Below the pieces are notes generated by a model. That model was not told the DNA's origin, did not search any database, and was given only the letters and a program-made list of their open reading frames with translations. DNA of 64,000 nucleotides from Acidobacteriota bacterium (GTDB lineage Bacteria; Acidobacteriota; Vicinamibacteria; Vicinamibacterales; 2-12-FULL-66-21). Made by a program: the position numbers and the translations under genes. Shown here in pieces: positions 1 to 8,693 of the stretch (positions are counted from its first letter, which is position 1; the number at the start of each line of letters is the position of its first letter). The stretch is from contig JACPDI010000032.1 of NCBI GenBank assembly GCA_016184105.1, positions 45,944 through 109,943 of the forward strand. Direction: 5' to 3'.

Positions 1-399
1 GTGCGAGGCGAGCGGCGTCCCGAAAAACGCGCTCGCGAACTGCTTCTCGAGCAGCGTCTCGTCCGGGCGCCGGCGCAGGCGCTTGTCGAGCGCCACCCAC
101 CGGGACCCGCGCACGAGGTATCGCAGCGAGGGCACCTTCTCGACGAAGACGCCGGCCTCGCGGCACTCGGCGTCGTAGGCCGTGGTCGTGAAGAACACCG
201 GGAGGCCTGCGCGCCGGGCGGCCGCGAGGAGCCGCCGCGTGGCCGAGACTTCCGCGTCGAAGTTGCCGGCCAGCGGCGAGCGCAGGTCGGTGAATCCGAC
301 GATCAGGTCGATCACGAGGACCGCCGGCCGCCGGCCGAAGCCGACGCGCCCCAGGAAACCTTTCCGGCGGTACAGCGCGCGCGTGGCATCAGCACTCAT
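1..399 (-). CDS. Isochorismatase-family amidohydrolase (partial, C-terminus outside window)
   Basis: This is the last visible gene of leftward operon A. The first 133 codons are present and the frame runs off the window without a stop. The protein shows the isochorismatase-fold start: a strand with the catalytic Asp (VLVIDLIVGFTD, about residues 25-36) and the catalytic Lys in EKQFASAFFGT (about residue 120). The nucleophilic Cys would lie beyond position 1. The family includes N-carbamoylsarcosine amidase and maleamate amidase. The HyuA/HyuB genes upstream make an N-carbamoyl amidase role attractive, but this is inference. The ATG at 399 lies 9 bp after the stop of the CoA-transferase gene. 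Confidence 0.8.
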   Translation of the reverse strand, partial: MSADATRALYRRKGFLGRVGFGRRPAVLVIDLIVGFTDLRSPLAGNFDAEVSATRRLLAAARRAGLPVFFTTTAYDAECREAGVFVEKVPSLRYLVRGSRWVALDKRLRRRPDETLLEKQFASAFFGTPLASH

Positions 400-408
400 G
401 GCCGGTCC

Positions 409-1629
409 TCAGATGACCCCGTCGGCGTGCAGCCGCGACCGTTCTTCGTCGCTGATGCCGAGCAGGTCGCCATAGACTTCGGCATTGTGCGCGCCCAACG
501 CCGGGCCGGCCCAGTCGGTGCCGCCCGGCGTGGCCGAGAAGAACGGCGTGAAGGTCGGCAGCAGCACCGTGTCGGACGGGTCGGAGGGCAGCGGCACGCG
601 CTCGAACAGGCCGCGCGCGCGGAAATGCGGATCGTTGATCTGATCGGCGACCGAGTAAATCGCGCCCGCCGGCACTTCCGCCCGCTCGAGCGCCTCGAGC
701 ACCTCGCCGAAGGTGTGGGCGCTGGTCCAGGCGGTAATCGCCTCGTCGATCTCCTGTTCGTACTGCACGCGATCGTTGTTGTGCGCGAAGCGGGGATCGG
801 CCGCCATGTCATCCCGGCCCGCGGCTGTCATCAATCTCCGGAAGATGCTGTCGCCGTTGCCGCCGATGATGATGTACTTGCCGTCCTTGCACGGGTACGT
901 GTTGGTCGGCACGATGCCCGTCAGCTTCGATCCCTGGCGGTCGCGGATGAGGCCCGTCTTGTCGTACTCGGGCACCATCGACTCCATCAGATTGAAGATG
1001 CCTTCGTAGATGGCGACGTCGATCACCTGCCCTTCACCCGTGGCCTTCACGTCGCGGTGGTACACCGCCGTCAGGATGCCGAGCGCGGCGTGCAGCCCTG
1101 CGATGGTGTCGCCGAGGCTCAGGTTCGGCCGCACCGGGGGGCGATCCGGGAAGCCGCAGACCTGCCGCAGCCCGCCGGCTCCTTCGGCCACCGACGCGTA
1201 CCCCGGCTTGTGGCTGTACGGGCCGGTCTGTCCCCACCCCGACACGCGGCACATGATCACGCGCGGGTTGATGCGCGTGAGATCCCCGGGGCCGAGTCCC
1301 CATTCCTCCATCCGGCCGGGACGGAAGTTTTCGAGCACCACGTCACAGTGCTCGACGAGGCGACGGACGAGGCTGCGCCCTTCCGGTTTGCGGAGGTTCA
1401 GCGTCACGCACCGCTTGTTGCGCCCGAGGATGTACCACCACAGGGCGGTACCTTTGTACATCGACCGCCACGTGCGCAGCGGATCGCCGCCGTCGGGCGG
1501 CTCCACTTTGATGACGTCCGCACCGAACCACGCCAGCAGCACCGAGGCAAACGGCCCCGCCAGCAACTGCCCCATCTCGAGGATGCGGAGCCCCTCGAGC
1601 GGACGCCGTTTGCCGCCTTCCCCAACCAT
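409..1629 (-). CDS. CaiB/BaiF family (type III) CoA-transferase
   Basis: A 406-aa protein, the usual length for family III CoA-transferases, which move CoA between carboxylic acids. The N-terminus has the family signature LEGLRILEMGQLLAGPFAS, then ADVIKVEPPDGGDPLR and NKRCVTLNLRKPEG, and the mid-protein block GEGQVIDVAIYEG. At the place of the usual YD nucleophile motif the sequence reads GYASVAEGAGG, so the catalytic Asp appears to be Ala; a Glu follows four residues later. The start ATG at 1629 has an AGGGGC ribosome site. It lies 35 bp after hyuB and 9 bp before the amidase gene, so it is part of operon A. The substrate is unknown. Confidence 0.88.
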   Translation of the reverse strand: MVGEGGKRRPLEGLRILEMGQLLAGPFASVLLAWFGADVIKVEPPDGGDPLRTWRSMYKGTALWWYILGRNKRCVTLNLRKPEGRSLVRRLVEHCDVVLENFRPGRMEEWGLGPGDLTRINPRVIMCRVSGWGQTGPYSHKPGYASVAEGAGGLRQVCGFPDRPPVRPNLSLGDTIAGLHAALGILTAVYHRDVKATGEGQVIDVAIYEGIFNLMESMVPEYDKTGLIRDRQGSKLTGIVPTNTYPCKDGKYIIIGGNGDSIFRRLMTAAGRDDMAADPRFAHNNDRVQYEQEIDEAITAWTSAHTFGEVLEALERAEVPAGAIYSVADQINDPHFRARGLFERVPLPSDPSDTVLLPTFTPFFSATPGGTDWAGPALGAHNAEVYGDLLGISDEERSRLHADGVI

Positions 1630-1664
1630 CAACTCGCCCCTTCGTCCCGGAACAGCGGCGAACG

Positions 1665-3506
1665 TCAGCCGTTCGCCTTTACAATCCCCATCGGTTCCGG
1701 TACGGGCCCGAAGGTGAACGTCCCTGCTGCCGGCCGCGACTCGCGGATCTGCCGCCGGCACGCCTCGGTCGCCGCGGCATCCAGCGCGTACGTCTTCTTG
1801 TCGACGATGACGCCGTAGTCGCGCCGCGCCTTCTCCACCGAGACCAGCCGGCGCGCCACGTCTGCCGCGACCCGCTCGGCCGGCCGATCCAGCGGATCCT
1901 TCCACCCGCCGCCACCTGCCGTCCGGTAGATCAGCCGGTCTCCCTTCTTCACGGGCACCTGGGAGACCTTCGATCGCAGCGGCACTTTCTCGCCGCTGAC
2001 GCGCACGAGCGTCTTCGTGCTGGGCGCGCCCGGCAGCCCGCCGAGGATCCCCCACGGGTGCGATCGCTCGCGGTCGTCGTGGATGGCGACCTCGCCGTCC
2101 GACTCGAACCGGTACACCTTGTGGACGCCGTTGCCGCCGCGGTGGAACCCGGCGCCGCCCGAGTCGATGAGCGATCCGTACTCGAGGACGGTGATCGGGT
2201 AGTAGCTCTCGAGGTACTCGCTCGGGATGTTCTCGAAGAGCGGCCACCACGAGTGGGCGTCCATGCCGTCGCCGATCGGCCGCCCCGGAATGCCGCCGAA
2301 GGAGATCTCCATCAGGTGGAAGAACTCGCCCGACGCGTCGTACCCGTTGTAGAGCAGGTACGGCGAGGTGCCGTAGCCGGCCGCCGTCGAGAGCTCCGGC
2401 GCGCCGTGCCCGAGCGCGCCGCCGAGCACGTCGAACAGCCGCGACAGCGCGTGCGTGCGGCAGCCGAGCGGCGCGGGGAACTTCGGGGAGACCAGCGATC
2501 CGTCCGGCATGATGACGTGCAGCAGCGGGTAGAACCCGTCGTTGAAGAGGATCTGGGGGTCGAACACCATGATCAGGTAGACCCCGATGAACATCTTGAA
2601 CATCTCCTCGTTCAAGAAGAAGTTGATCGGGCCCGGGGCCTGCGGGTCGGTGCCGGTCCAGTCGAAGTAGGCCTGGTCCCCTTTCCGCCAGATCGTCAGC
2701 TTCATCTTGTACGGTCCGTTGCCGCGCCCGTCGTCGTCGATGAAGTCCTCGAAGCTGACCTTCTTCTCCGGCAGGTTCTGCAGGATCAACTGGCGCATCA
2801 TGCGGCGGGTGCGATCGAGCAGCGCCTCGCAGGCGGAGAGGTAGGTCGGCGTGCCGAACCGCCTGCAGATTTCCTTGACGCGCTTCTCCGCCGTCCGGCA
2901 CGCCGCGATGATCGCCATCAGGTCGAAATAGTTCATCGTCGGCATGCGGCTGTTGTTGAGGATCAGATCGAGCACGTCCTCGTTCAGCTTGCCGCCGGCG
3001 AAGAGCTTCACGGGCGGGATGCGCGTGCCCTCCCCGAAGATCGTCGTGGCGTCGGTCGGCAGCGATCCCGACACCGGCCCGCCGATGTCGATCGTGTGGC
3101 CGAACTGCGATCCCCAGCCGACCAGCTCGCCGTCGACGAAGATCGGCAGGAGCACCATCCAGTCGTTGATGTGCGAGATCGCCCCCTTGCACTTGTACGG
3201 GTCGCTGAGCAGGAAGACGTCCCCCTCGTGGATGCCGCGCTTCCACTCCTGGATGAAGCCGGCGATGTAGGAGCCGAACTGGCCGACGACCATCCGGCCG
3301 TCCGGCGTCGCGATCAGCGGGAACCCGTCGTGCTGCTCGCGGATGACCGGCGACATCGCCGACCGGAACAGCGTCGTGTCCATCTCGTGGCGCGCGTTGC
3401 GCAGCGCGTTCTCGATGATGTCCAGCGTGATCTTGTCCACGGGCGGGAGTTTCCGGCCCGCCGCCTTGCCTCTTGCCTTTGCCTTTCGCGCCAGCATCGT
3501 TGCCAT
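1665..3506 (-). CDS. hyuB: Hydantoinase B / oxoprolinase family subunit
   Basis: A 613-aa protein matching the HyuB family in length and motifs: LDIIENALRNARHEMDTTL at the N-terminus, FPLIATPDGRMVVGQFGS, the metal/active region HINDWMVLLPIF and FGHTIDIGG, and the C-terminal GGGGWKDPLDR. HyuB works with HyuA as an ATP-dependent hydrolase opening cyclic amides such as N-methylhydantoin or 5-oxoproline; related pairs are acetone or acetophenone carboxylases. The start is ATG 3506 with a GAGGAG site 9 bp upstream. The gene lies 23 bp after hyuA. The exact substrate cannot be read from sequence. Confidence 0.88.
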   Translation of the reverse strand: MATMLARKAKARGKAAGRKLPPVDKITLDIIENALRNARHEMDTTLFRSAMSPVIREQHDGFPLIATPDGRMVVGQFGSYIAGFIQEWKRGIHEGDVFLLSDPYKCKGAISHINDWMVLLPIFVDGELVGWGSQFGHTIDIGGPVSGSLPTDATTIFGEGTRIPPVKLFAGGKLNEDVLDLILNNSRMPTMNYFDLMAIIAACRTAEKRVKEICRRFGTPTYLSACEALLDRTRRMMRQLILQNLPEKKVSFEDFIDDDGRGNGPYKMKLTIWRKGDQAYFDWTGTDPQAPGPINFFLNEEMFKMFIGVYLIMVFDPQILFNDGFYPLLHVIMPDGSLVSPKFPAPLGCRTHALSRLFDVLGGALGHGAPELSTAAGYGTSPYLLYNGYDASGEFFHLMEISFGGIPGRPIGDGMDAHSWWPLFENIPSEYLESYYPITVLEYGSLIDSGGAGFHRGGNGVHKVYRFESDGEVAIHDDRERSHPWGILGGLPGAPSTKTLVRVSGEKVPLRSKVSQVPVKKGDRLIYRTAGGGGWKDPLDRPAERVAADVARRLVSVEKARRDYGVIVDKKTYALDAAATEACRRQIRESRPAAGTFTFGPVPEPMGIVKANG

Positions 3507-3529
3507 GGCTTCGCTCCTCGTGACGGCGT

Positions 3530-5602
3530 TCAGCGGCCGTTGCGGTGCCGGACGCCGTCCGGCCAGATCAGGATGTTCTCGTACGGATCCACGTCGCCGT
3601 GGTGTCCGGGCAGGATCAACGTCGTCGAGTCGTTCTGGGTGATCACCGCCGGACCCTTGATGCGGTCGCCGGCGCGAAGCGTGTACCGGTCGTAGATCGG
3701 CGCCGGCACGGTCTTGCCGCGATAGTGAATCTTGTGCCGCTGCACCGGGTCGGGGCCCGCGCGACGCCCGGTCACCCGCTGCCGCGTCACCTCGACCTTC
3801 GGCACGACGCCGATCGCCACCGCGCGGAGGTTCACGACCTCGATGTGGTGGTCGATGTTGAAGCCGTAGTTCTGCTCGTGAACCGCTTTGAACCGCGTGA
3901 CGACCCGGTCGAAGCCGTCGGTGCGGTCGAGCCACTCGAGCTGCATGTCGATCGGGAACTCATAACCCTGGCGGTGGTACCGCAGATCGATCTGGTACTG
4001 GATCTTCCGGTTCTTGGGGGCGATGTTCTCGGCCGCCAGCCACCGCTCGGCCTGCTTGCCCAGTTCCGCGAACTGCCGCTTGGCCGTCGCGCGGTCGAAC
4101 TCCCCGAGCGTGCGGATGACGGTGCGCGAGAACTCGTTGCGAATGTCGGAGTGCAGGAAGCCGAGCGCCGACAACACGCCCGGCGTCGGCGGGATGATGG
4201 ACGGCCAGGAGCCGAGCAGGATCGAGAGCGCGTTGGCGTGCAGCGGCCCGGCTCCACCAAGCGCCACCAGCGCGAAGTCCGCCGGGTCGTAGCCGCGCTG
4301 CACGGACACCAGCCTCAGCGCCCCGAACATGTTCTCGTTGACGATGTCGTAGATGCCCTCGGCCGCCTGCAGGAGCGAGAGCCCCATCGCGGAGGCAATC
4401 TTCTGCACGGCGGCGGCGGCCAGCGCCGGCTGCAGCGGCATCTCGCCCCCGAGCAGCTGCGGCGGCAGGTAGCCGAGCACGACGCTGGCGTCGGTCACCG
4501 TGGGCTCCTGCCCGCCGGCGCCGTAGCAGGCGGGCCCCGGCTCGGCGCCGGCCGACTGCGGCCCGACGCGGAGCGCCCCGGTGAGCGGCACGTGCGCGAT
4601 CGATCCGCCGCCGGCGCCCACCGTTCGCACGTCCACGCTGGGGGCCTTCACCGGGTAGTACCCCACCCGCGTCTCCCGCTGGACGTTCGGCGTGCCGCCG
4701 AAGGAGATGGCCACGTCGGTGGACGTGCCGCCCATGTCGAACGACAGGACGTCGCGGAAGCCGGCCAGCTCCCCGATATAGGAGGACGCCACCGCGCCGC
4801 CCGACGGGCCGGAGAGCAGCGTGTTGACCGGGCGCTCCGCCGCGGCGTCGAGGCTCATCACCCCACCGTCCGACCGGACGATGCTCATCTTGCCGCGCAG
4901 GTGCGCGTCCTGCAGCTTCTGCTTCATCCCGTCGAGGTACAGCCGCATCTTGGGGCGCACGTACGAGTTCATCACCGTCGTGAGCGTGCGCTCGTACTCG
5001 CGGAACTCCGGCAGGATGTCGGTCGAGATCGTCACCGGCAGCGACGGGAACATCTCGAGGGCGATGTCGCGCGCCCGCCGCTCGTGCGCCGGGTTGGCGA
5101 ACGCGTTGATGAGCGAGATCGTGAGCGCCTGGATCCCGCCGTCGTGCAGCTCCTGCGTGACGCGCCGCACTTCCGCCTCGTCGAGCGGCGCACGCTCCTC
5201 GCCGCGCGCGCTGACCCGCGCCGACAGCCCGCGCGTCAGCTCGAGCGGCGCGAGCGGATCGGGCTTCTGCATGATGATCCAGCCGGCGAGCGGCCCGGGC
5301 GTCTGCCCGCGCGCCACGTGCAGGATCTGCTCGAATCCGCGCGACGTGATCAGGCCGACGCGCGCCCCCTTGCCCTCGAGCACGGCGTTGGTCGCGACGG
5401 TCGTGCCGTGCAGGATCAGGCCGATCTCGTTCGGATCGATGCCCGCCTGCTCGGCAATCTTCCGGATGCCGCTCAAGACGCCGACCGACTGGTCGGCCGG
5501 TGTCGAGGGAACCTTGGTCAGGTGAAGCTTCCCGCTCCGCTCGTTGTACAGCAGGAAATCCGTGAACGTGCCGCCGACGTCAACACCCAGTCTGTAGCTC
5601 AT
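3530..5602 (-). CDS. hyuA: Hydantoinase A / oxoprolinase family ATPase subunit
   Basis: A 690-aa protein, full length for HyuA. It opens with RLGVDVGGTFTDFLLY, the ASKHA-type phosphate-binding loop of the Hydant_A_N domain. LHGTTVATNAVLEGKGARVG and LSFDMGGTSTDVAI (second ATP-binding loop) follow. It should hydrolyse ATP to activate a lactam or hydantoin ring together with the HyuB protein encoded immediately downstream. ATG 5602 follows the nitrilase stop by 13 bp, so the genes are co-transcribed. Sequence distinguishes the hydantoinase/oxoprolinase group from carboxylases poorly, so substrate is open. Confidence 0.9.
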   Translation of the reverse strand: MSYRLGVDVGGTFTDFLLYNERSGKLHLTKVPSTPADQSVGVLSGIRKIAEQAGIDPNEIGLILHGTTVATNAVLEGKGARVGLITSRGFEQILHVARGQTPGPLAGWIIMQKPDPLAPLELTRGLSARVSARGEERAPLDEAEVRRVTQELHDGGIQALTISLINAFANPAHERRARDIALEMFPSLPVTISTDILPEFREYERTLTTVMNSYVRPKMRLYLDGMKQKLQDAHLRGKMSIVRSDGGVMSLDAAAERPVNTLLSGPSGGAVASSYIGELAGFRDVLSFDMGGTSTDVAISFGGTPNVQRETRVGYYPVKAPSVDVRTVGAGGGSIAHVPLTGALRVGPQSAGAEPGPACYGAGGQEPTVTDASVVLGYLPPQLLGGEMPLQPALAAAAVQKIASAMGLSLLQAAEGIYDIVNENMFGALRLVSVQRGYDPADFALVALGGAGPLHANALSILLGSWPSIIPPTPGVLSALGFLHSDIRNEFSRTVIRTLGEFDRATAKRQFAELGKQAERWLAAENIAPKNRKIQYQIDLRYHRQGYEFPIDMQLEWLDRTDGFDRVVTRFKAVHEQNYGFNIDHHIEVVNLRAVAIGVVPKVEVTRQRVTGRRAGPDPVQRHKIHYRGKTVPAPIYDRYTLRAGDRIKGPAVITQNDSTTLILPGHHGDVDPYENILIWPDGVRHRNGR

Positions 5603-5615
5603 GGCTGTTCAACCT

Positions 5616-6656
5616 CTAATCTCGTGCGATGAGTCCCCGCTCGACCAGCCGATCGATGGTCCGGCGGTGGGCCTCGACCAGCTGCTCGCGATCGCGAATC
5701 CCCTCTGGAAACTGGTCCGGCGGGCAGAACGAGTGCGCCGCGTACATCGGCGCGTACAGCTCGAAGCGCTGGCGCGCGACGACGTTCTGCATCCCGGGGT
5801 GGCAACGACGGCGGCGCAGGGCGGCGACGTCGATTTCGGCGTGGGCCGTGACGGTCTCCCCCTGTTCGGCTTCGGCGAGCACCAGCCCGCGGTCGTCGAT
5901 GATCTTCGAGTGCCCGTCCGCCGAGTGCTCCGGCATCGCGGTGCCGGCTATCCCGGCGGTGTTGGCGGAGATCACGTAGGCGGCGTTCTCGACCGCGCGC
6001 GCGACCTTGGCCACCTGCTTCGGCATGCCGGCGTGCCCCGCCACGTCCGACGTCGAGTGGACGAAGATCTCGGCGCCGTGCATCAGGAGGCAGCGCGCGA
6101 CCTCGGGGTACAGAATCTCCTCCGAGGCGATGGCCGCCAGCCGTCCGAGCGGCGTGTCGGCGACCGGGAACAGCTCGCGGAGCGAATAGCGCTCGCGGTA
6201 CCGCGTCCACAGGTCGTGCGGCGAGAGCGCGTACAGGCTGTTCAGCCGCCGGTATTTCAGCGCGAGCCCCGCGGGACCGACGATCCAGCTCGCCTGGAAG
6301 TACATCCCCGGCCACTCCGGATCCGCCTCGTAGCTGTTGCCGGCGATCCAGATCCCGGTGGCCGCGGAGAAGGCGGCCACGCGATCGATCTCCGGCCCGG
6401 GGATGCGGATGCACGCCTTCTCGATCCACGTGGCGGCGGATTCGCCCGCGGGGAACGAGGTCAGGACGTACTCGGGCAGGACCACAAGGCGCAGATCGGA
6501 GCCGAGGAACGACGCGGCCGCGCGCGTCGCCGCGAACACCCGCTCGAGCGCGGTGTCGATGTGCCGCTGGCTCGCGGCGCGATCGGGACACCCGTTCACC
6601 GCGTGGCACCGGAGCTGCATCGCCAGCGCGCGGTACGGCTGCACCCCCGCGCTCAT
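5616..6656 (-). CDS. Carbon-nitrogen hydrolase (nitrilase superfamily)
   Basis: First gene of operon A. It encodes a 346-aa nitrilase-fold protein. The catalytic Glu is visible in LRLVVLPEYVLTSFP. A Lys-bearing stretch (GLALKYRRLNSLYAL) fits the triad Lys. At the third position, where Cys is expected after a strand, the text reads LLMHGAEIFVHSTSDVAG, so a clear catalytic Cys is not obvious and the assignment of the triad needs an alignment. C-terminal positions include VISANTAGIAG. Members cleave N-carbamoyl amino acids, amides or nitriles. ATG 6656 is chosen because GGAGG lies 10 bp upstream; an in-frame ATG at 6701 would run into the operator. The operator copy at 6703-6722 lies 47 bp upstream. 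Confidence 0.82.
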   Translation of the reverse strand: MSAGVQPYRALAMQLRCHAVNGCPDRAASQRHIDTALERVFAATRAAASFLGSDLRLVVLPEYVLTSFPAGESAATWIEKACIRIPGPEIDRVAAFSAATGIWIAGNSYEADPEWPGMYFQASWIVGPAGLALKYRRLNSLYALSPHDLWTRYRERYSLRELFPVADTPLGRLAAIASEEILYPEVARCLLMHGAEIFVHSTSDVAGHAGMPKQVAKVARAVENAAYVISANTAGIAGTAMPEHSADGHSKIIDDRGLVLAEAEQGETVTAHAEIDVAALRRRRCHPGMQNVVARQRFELYAPMYAAHSFCPPDQFPEGIRDREQLVEAHRRTIDRLVERGLIARD

Positions 6657-6702
6657 CGCCGCGCGTCCTCCGCGGTGGCCCGCCCGCCGCAAATCGGGCA
6701 AC

Positions 6703-6722
6703 TTGTCATGATGTTATAACAA
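6703..6722 (-). promoter_or_regulatory. Operator copy a, upstream of the nitrilase-hyuAB operon
   Basis: In gene orientation it reads TTGTTATAACATCATGACAA. The inner 10 bp TGTTATAACA is a perfect palindrome and the outer TTGTtAT/ATGACAA arms form a second inverted pair. The same 20-bp element occurs at five other promoters of this island. GT-N4-AC at the core fits operators of GntR-family regulators. Confidence 0.7.
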
Positions 6723-6727
6723 GTTGA

Positions 6728-6756
6728 CTTGTAGACCAGGACCGGCCGGTTGTCAA
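6728..6756 (-). promoter_or_regulatory. Sigma70-type promoter for operon A
   Basis: In leftward orientation there is TTGACA (6756-6751), a 17-bp spacer and TACAAG (6733-6728). The predicted transcription start falls near 6721, inside operator copy a, which would suit a repressor blocking initiation. Confidence 0.55.
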
Positions 6757-6783
6757 GCCGGAGCCGCGGCGCCACGCCCGCAT

Positions 6784-7581
6784 TCACGGCTCGCGCACCC
6801 ACGACGTGAGCACGTATTCGAGATCCAGCTCTCCCCAGTCGTAGCGCACCAGGATGTCGTCCTCGCCGGTCACCCACACGTCCGACGGCGGCGACGGAAC
6901 CGCGTCGGACTCGAACCGGTAGTGACGACACGTGAAGGTGCCGGCCGGCACCGTGATCGTCTCCTCCCCGAGCGCGCGCACGCGCAGCGTCTCGAGGCGC
7001 CCGAGCGGGCCGTCGGTGCCGTTCCAGCGCGTCGAGGTGTTGTAGACCGGCAGCGCCTGCTCCCCGCCGCGCTCCGCGTCGTAGGCCCAGAACGGCCATC
7101 CGTCCAGCATCACGGCGTGCGTCGTCACGTGGAAGCGCGGCGGGACCGGCACGACCTGCACGGTGTGCCCGGTGTCAGCGGTGTCCGTCGTGATGTGAAG
7201 CTGGTCTCCGGCCGTGCGGAAGTAGCCGGTGCCGACGAGGCGGTCGCGCAGCTGCAGCCGGACGAAGGCATCGCGCGGCCGGCGGTCCGCGCCGAGCGTG
7301 TAGGTGACGTCGCGCACGAACTGCGAGTCGGCGGTCATCGCGACGCTGCGCATCGTGCGAGACCCGTCCCGGTTGCGCGTCAGGCTCCAGTGCTCGACGC
7401 CGCGCTCGCGGCCGCTGGAACGCTGCCGGTAGGCAAGCCGGCCGTACTGGTACGACACGCCGGCGGCCGCCGAGACCGTGGGCGCCGGGGCGCCGGGGCG
7501 GGGCGTCTGCGCCGCCACGAGCGGCCCGCCCGCCGCCAGGGCGATCAAGAGGAACAGGAAAGGAAGACGGGTTCGCATCAT
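6784..7581 (-). CDS. Exported protein of unknown function (DUF3108/DUF6134-like)
   Basis: A 265-aa protein with a clear signal peptide (MMRTR, a hydrophobic FLFLLIALAAGG stretch, cleavage near VAAQ). The C-terminal 110 residues carry GGEQALPVYNTSTRWNG, TVPAGTFTCRHYRFES and VWVTGEDDILVRYDWGE, a pattern resembling beta-barrel DUF3108/DUF6134 proteins; that family name is tentative. A half-length, unexported paralogue lies at 12860-13225. It starts 51 bp after the VOC gene, so it is likely in the same leftward transcript as the TonB receptor and MFS carrier. ATG 7581 has a GGAG site. Function unknown; a periplasmic binding or lipid-handling role is possible. Confidence 0.7.
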   Translation of the reverse strand: MMRTRLPFLFLLIALAAGGPLVAAQTPRPGAPAPTVSAAAGVSYQYGRLAYRQRSSGRERGVEHWSLTRNRDGSRTMRSVAMTADSQFVRDVTYTLGADRRPRDAFVRLQLRDRLVGTGYFRTAGDQLHITTDTADTGHTVQVVPVPPRFHVTTHAVMLDGWPFWAYDAERGGEQALPVYNTSTRWNGTDGPLGRLETLRVRALGEETITVPAGTFTCRHYRFESDAVPSPPSDVWVTGEDDILVRYDWGELDLEYVLTSWVREP

Positions 7582-7632
7582 GTCGTGAGCACTCCGTGGT
7601 TGGGCGCCGCCGGGGGGTCTCGCCCCCATCGC

Positions 7633-8664
7633 TCACCGCCGCACCGGTCGTTCGTGAATCTCGATCCGCAGCCCGGCGGGCGACCGCAGGCCGAGCACCC
7701 GGCCCTCTCCGAAGATCGTCCGTACCTCGCCGTGCTCGGTCACGGCGCGTCCGGCCCGCGCCGCGGCGGTGCGAATGGGCGCCAGGTCGCGCGCCATGAA
7801 CGCCACGCCGAGCGCGCCGGTGGCCGGGGGGCGCGCCCGCGCGTAACGGTCCTCTCCGTCCACCCCTTCGTACCGGACGATCTCGATTCGCCCGAACGGC
7901 GAACGGCGCGAGCCGAGCAGCCGCATGTCGAGCCCCGCGCCGGGCGGCAGGCCCACCATCTGCTCGATCTCCGGGCCGGTCAGCCGGTGCGCCATCACGA
8001 GCGGGAGCCCCAGAACCGACTGGAAGAACTCCGCTTCCACCGCCCCATCGCCGACCACCGTGACAATCGACGAGACGCTCGTGTAGCCCGCGGCCGTGTA
8101 CGGCAGCCGCTCGCCGACGACCTCGGCGAGCACGATGTTCGTCTCGTCCGGGCCGGGCATCTGGACCTCGCGCACGCGATCGGCGTCGATCGGGTACTCG
8201 ACCCAGCGCGAGCGGAAGCGATGTCCCAGCGCCAGGAGTTCCTCGTACCGGTCCGGGAGATCGCGGGCGCGCACGTCCAGGTTCTTTGGCGCGCGCGCGG
8301 TGGGCGCCGCGCCGGCGCGGACCGGCGCCTCGGGATCGCGGAACTGCACGAAGTGAATGCGCCCGCACGCCTCGCCCGGCAGCCCCACGAGCGCCTGCGC
8401 GACGATGCGATCGGGCGCGAGCCCCCAGAGCCGCGCCAGCTCCGGATCGGCGCCGCGCCGCTCGGCGATGACCGTCAGGCCAAAGCGCCGGACCCACAGG
8501 TCGAGCGCGCGCTCGAGGTCGGCCACGCCGACGGTGATGTGCGAGGCCGCCTCGCCGATCACCACGGGCGAGTCCGCCGCGTGCAGCATGGCGATAGCCG
8601 TCAGCGCCACCAGGACCGCCGCCGTGGACGCGGCGCAGTGCCCCGCGCCCGCGTGGGGCGCCAT
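7633..8664 (-). CDS. Exported two-domain VOC (glyoxalase/bleomycin-resistance) protein
   Basis: A 343-aa protein. Residues 1-30 form a signal peptide (hydrophobic STAAVLVALTAIAMLHA). Two VOC modules follow: one starts at ASHITVGVADLERALDLWV, the second at VSSIVTVVGDGAVEAEFF, each ending in a strand such as PAGLRIEIHE. It shares an LWGLAPD-type motif and a GRIHFVQF strand with three other double-VOC proteins of this island. VOC enzymes are usually cytoplasmic, so export is unusual. A GTG at 8697 overlapping the MFS stop as GTGA is an alternative start. The neighbours suggest co-transcription with the MFS carrier. The reaction is unknown. Confidence 0.8.
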   Translation of the reverse strand: MAPHAGAGHCAASTAAVLVALTAIAMLHAADSPVVIGEAASHITVGVADLERALDLWVRRFGLTVIAERRGADPELARLWGLAPDRIVAQALVGLPGEACGRIHFVQFRDPEAPVRAGAAPTARAPKNLDVRARDLPDRYEELLALGHRFRSRWVEYPIDADRVREVQMPGPDETNIVLAEVVGERLPYTAAGYTSVSSIVTVVGDGAVEAEFFQSVLGLPLVMAHRLTGPEIEQMVGLPPGAGLDMRLLGSRRSPFGRIEIVRYEGVDGEDRYARARPPATGALGVAFMARDLAPIRTAAARAGRAVTEHGEVRTIFGEGRVLGLRSPAGLRIEIHERPVRR

Positions 8665-8693
8665 CTGGGGCGGGCGGACGGGGGAGCGGCCGG

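Noticed and set aside
1..1818. Long open frame on the plus strand opposite operon A
   Set aside because: It lies antisense to well-supported CoA-transferase and amidase genes. Its Arg/His/Ala-rich translation matches no family and is typical of antisense frames in GC-rich DNA.
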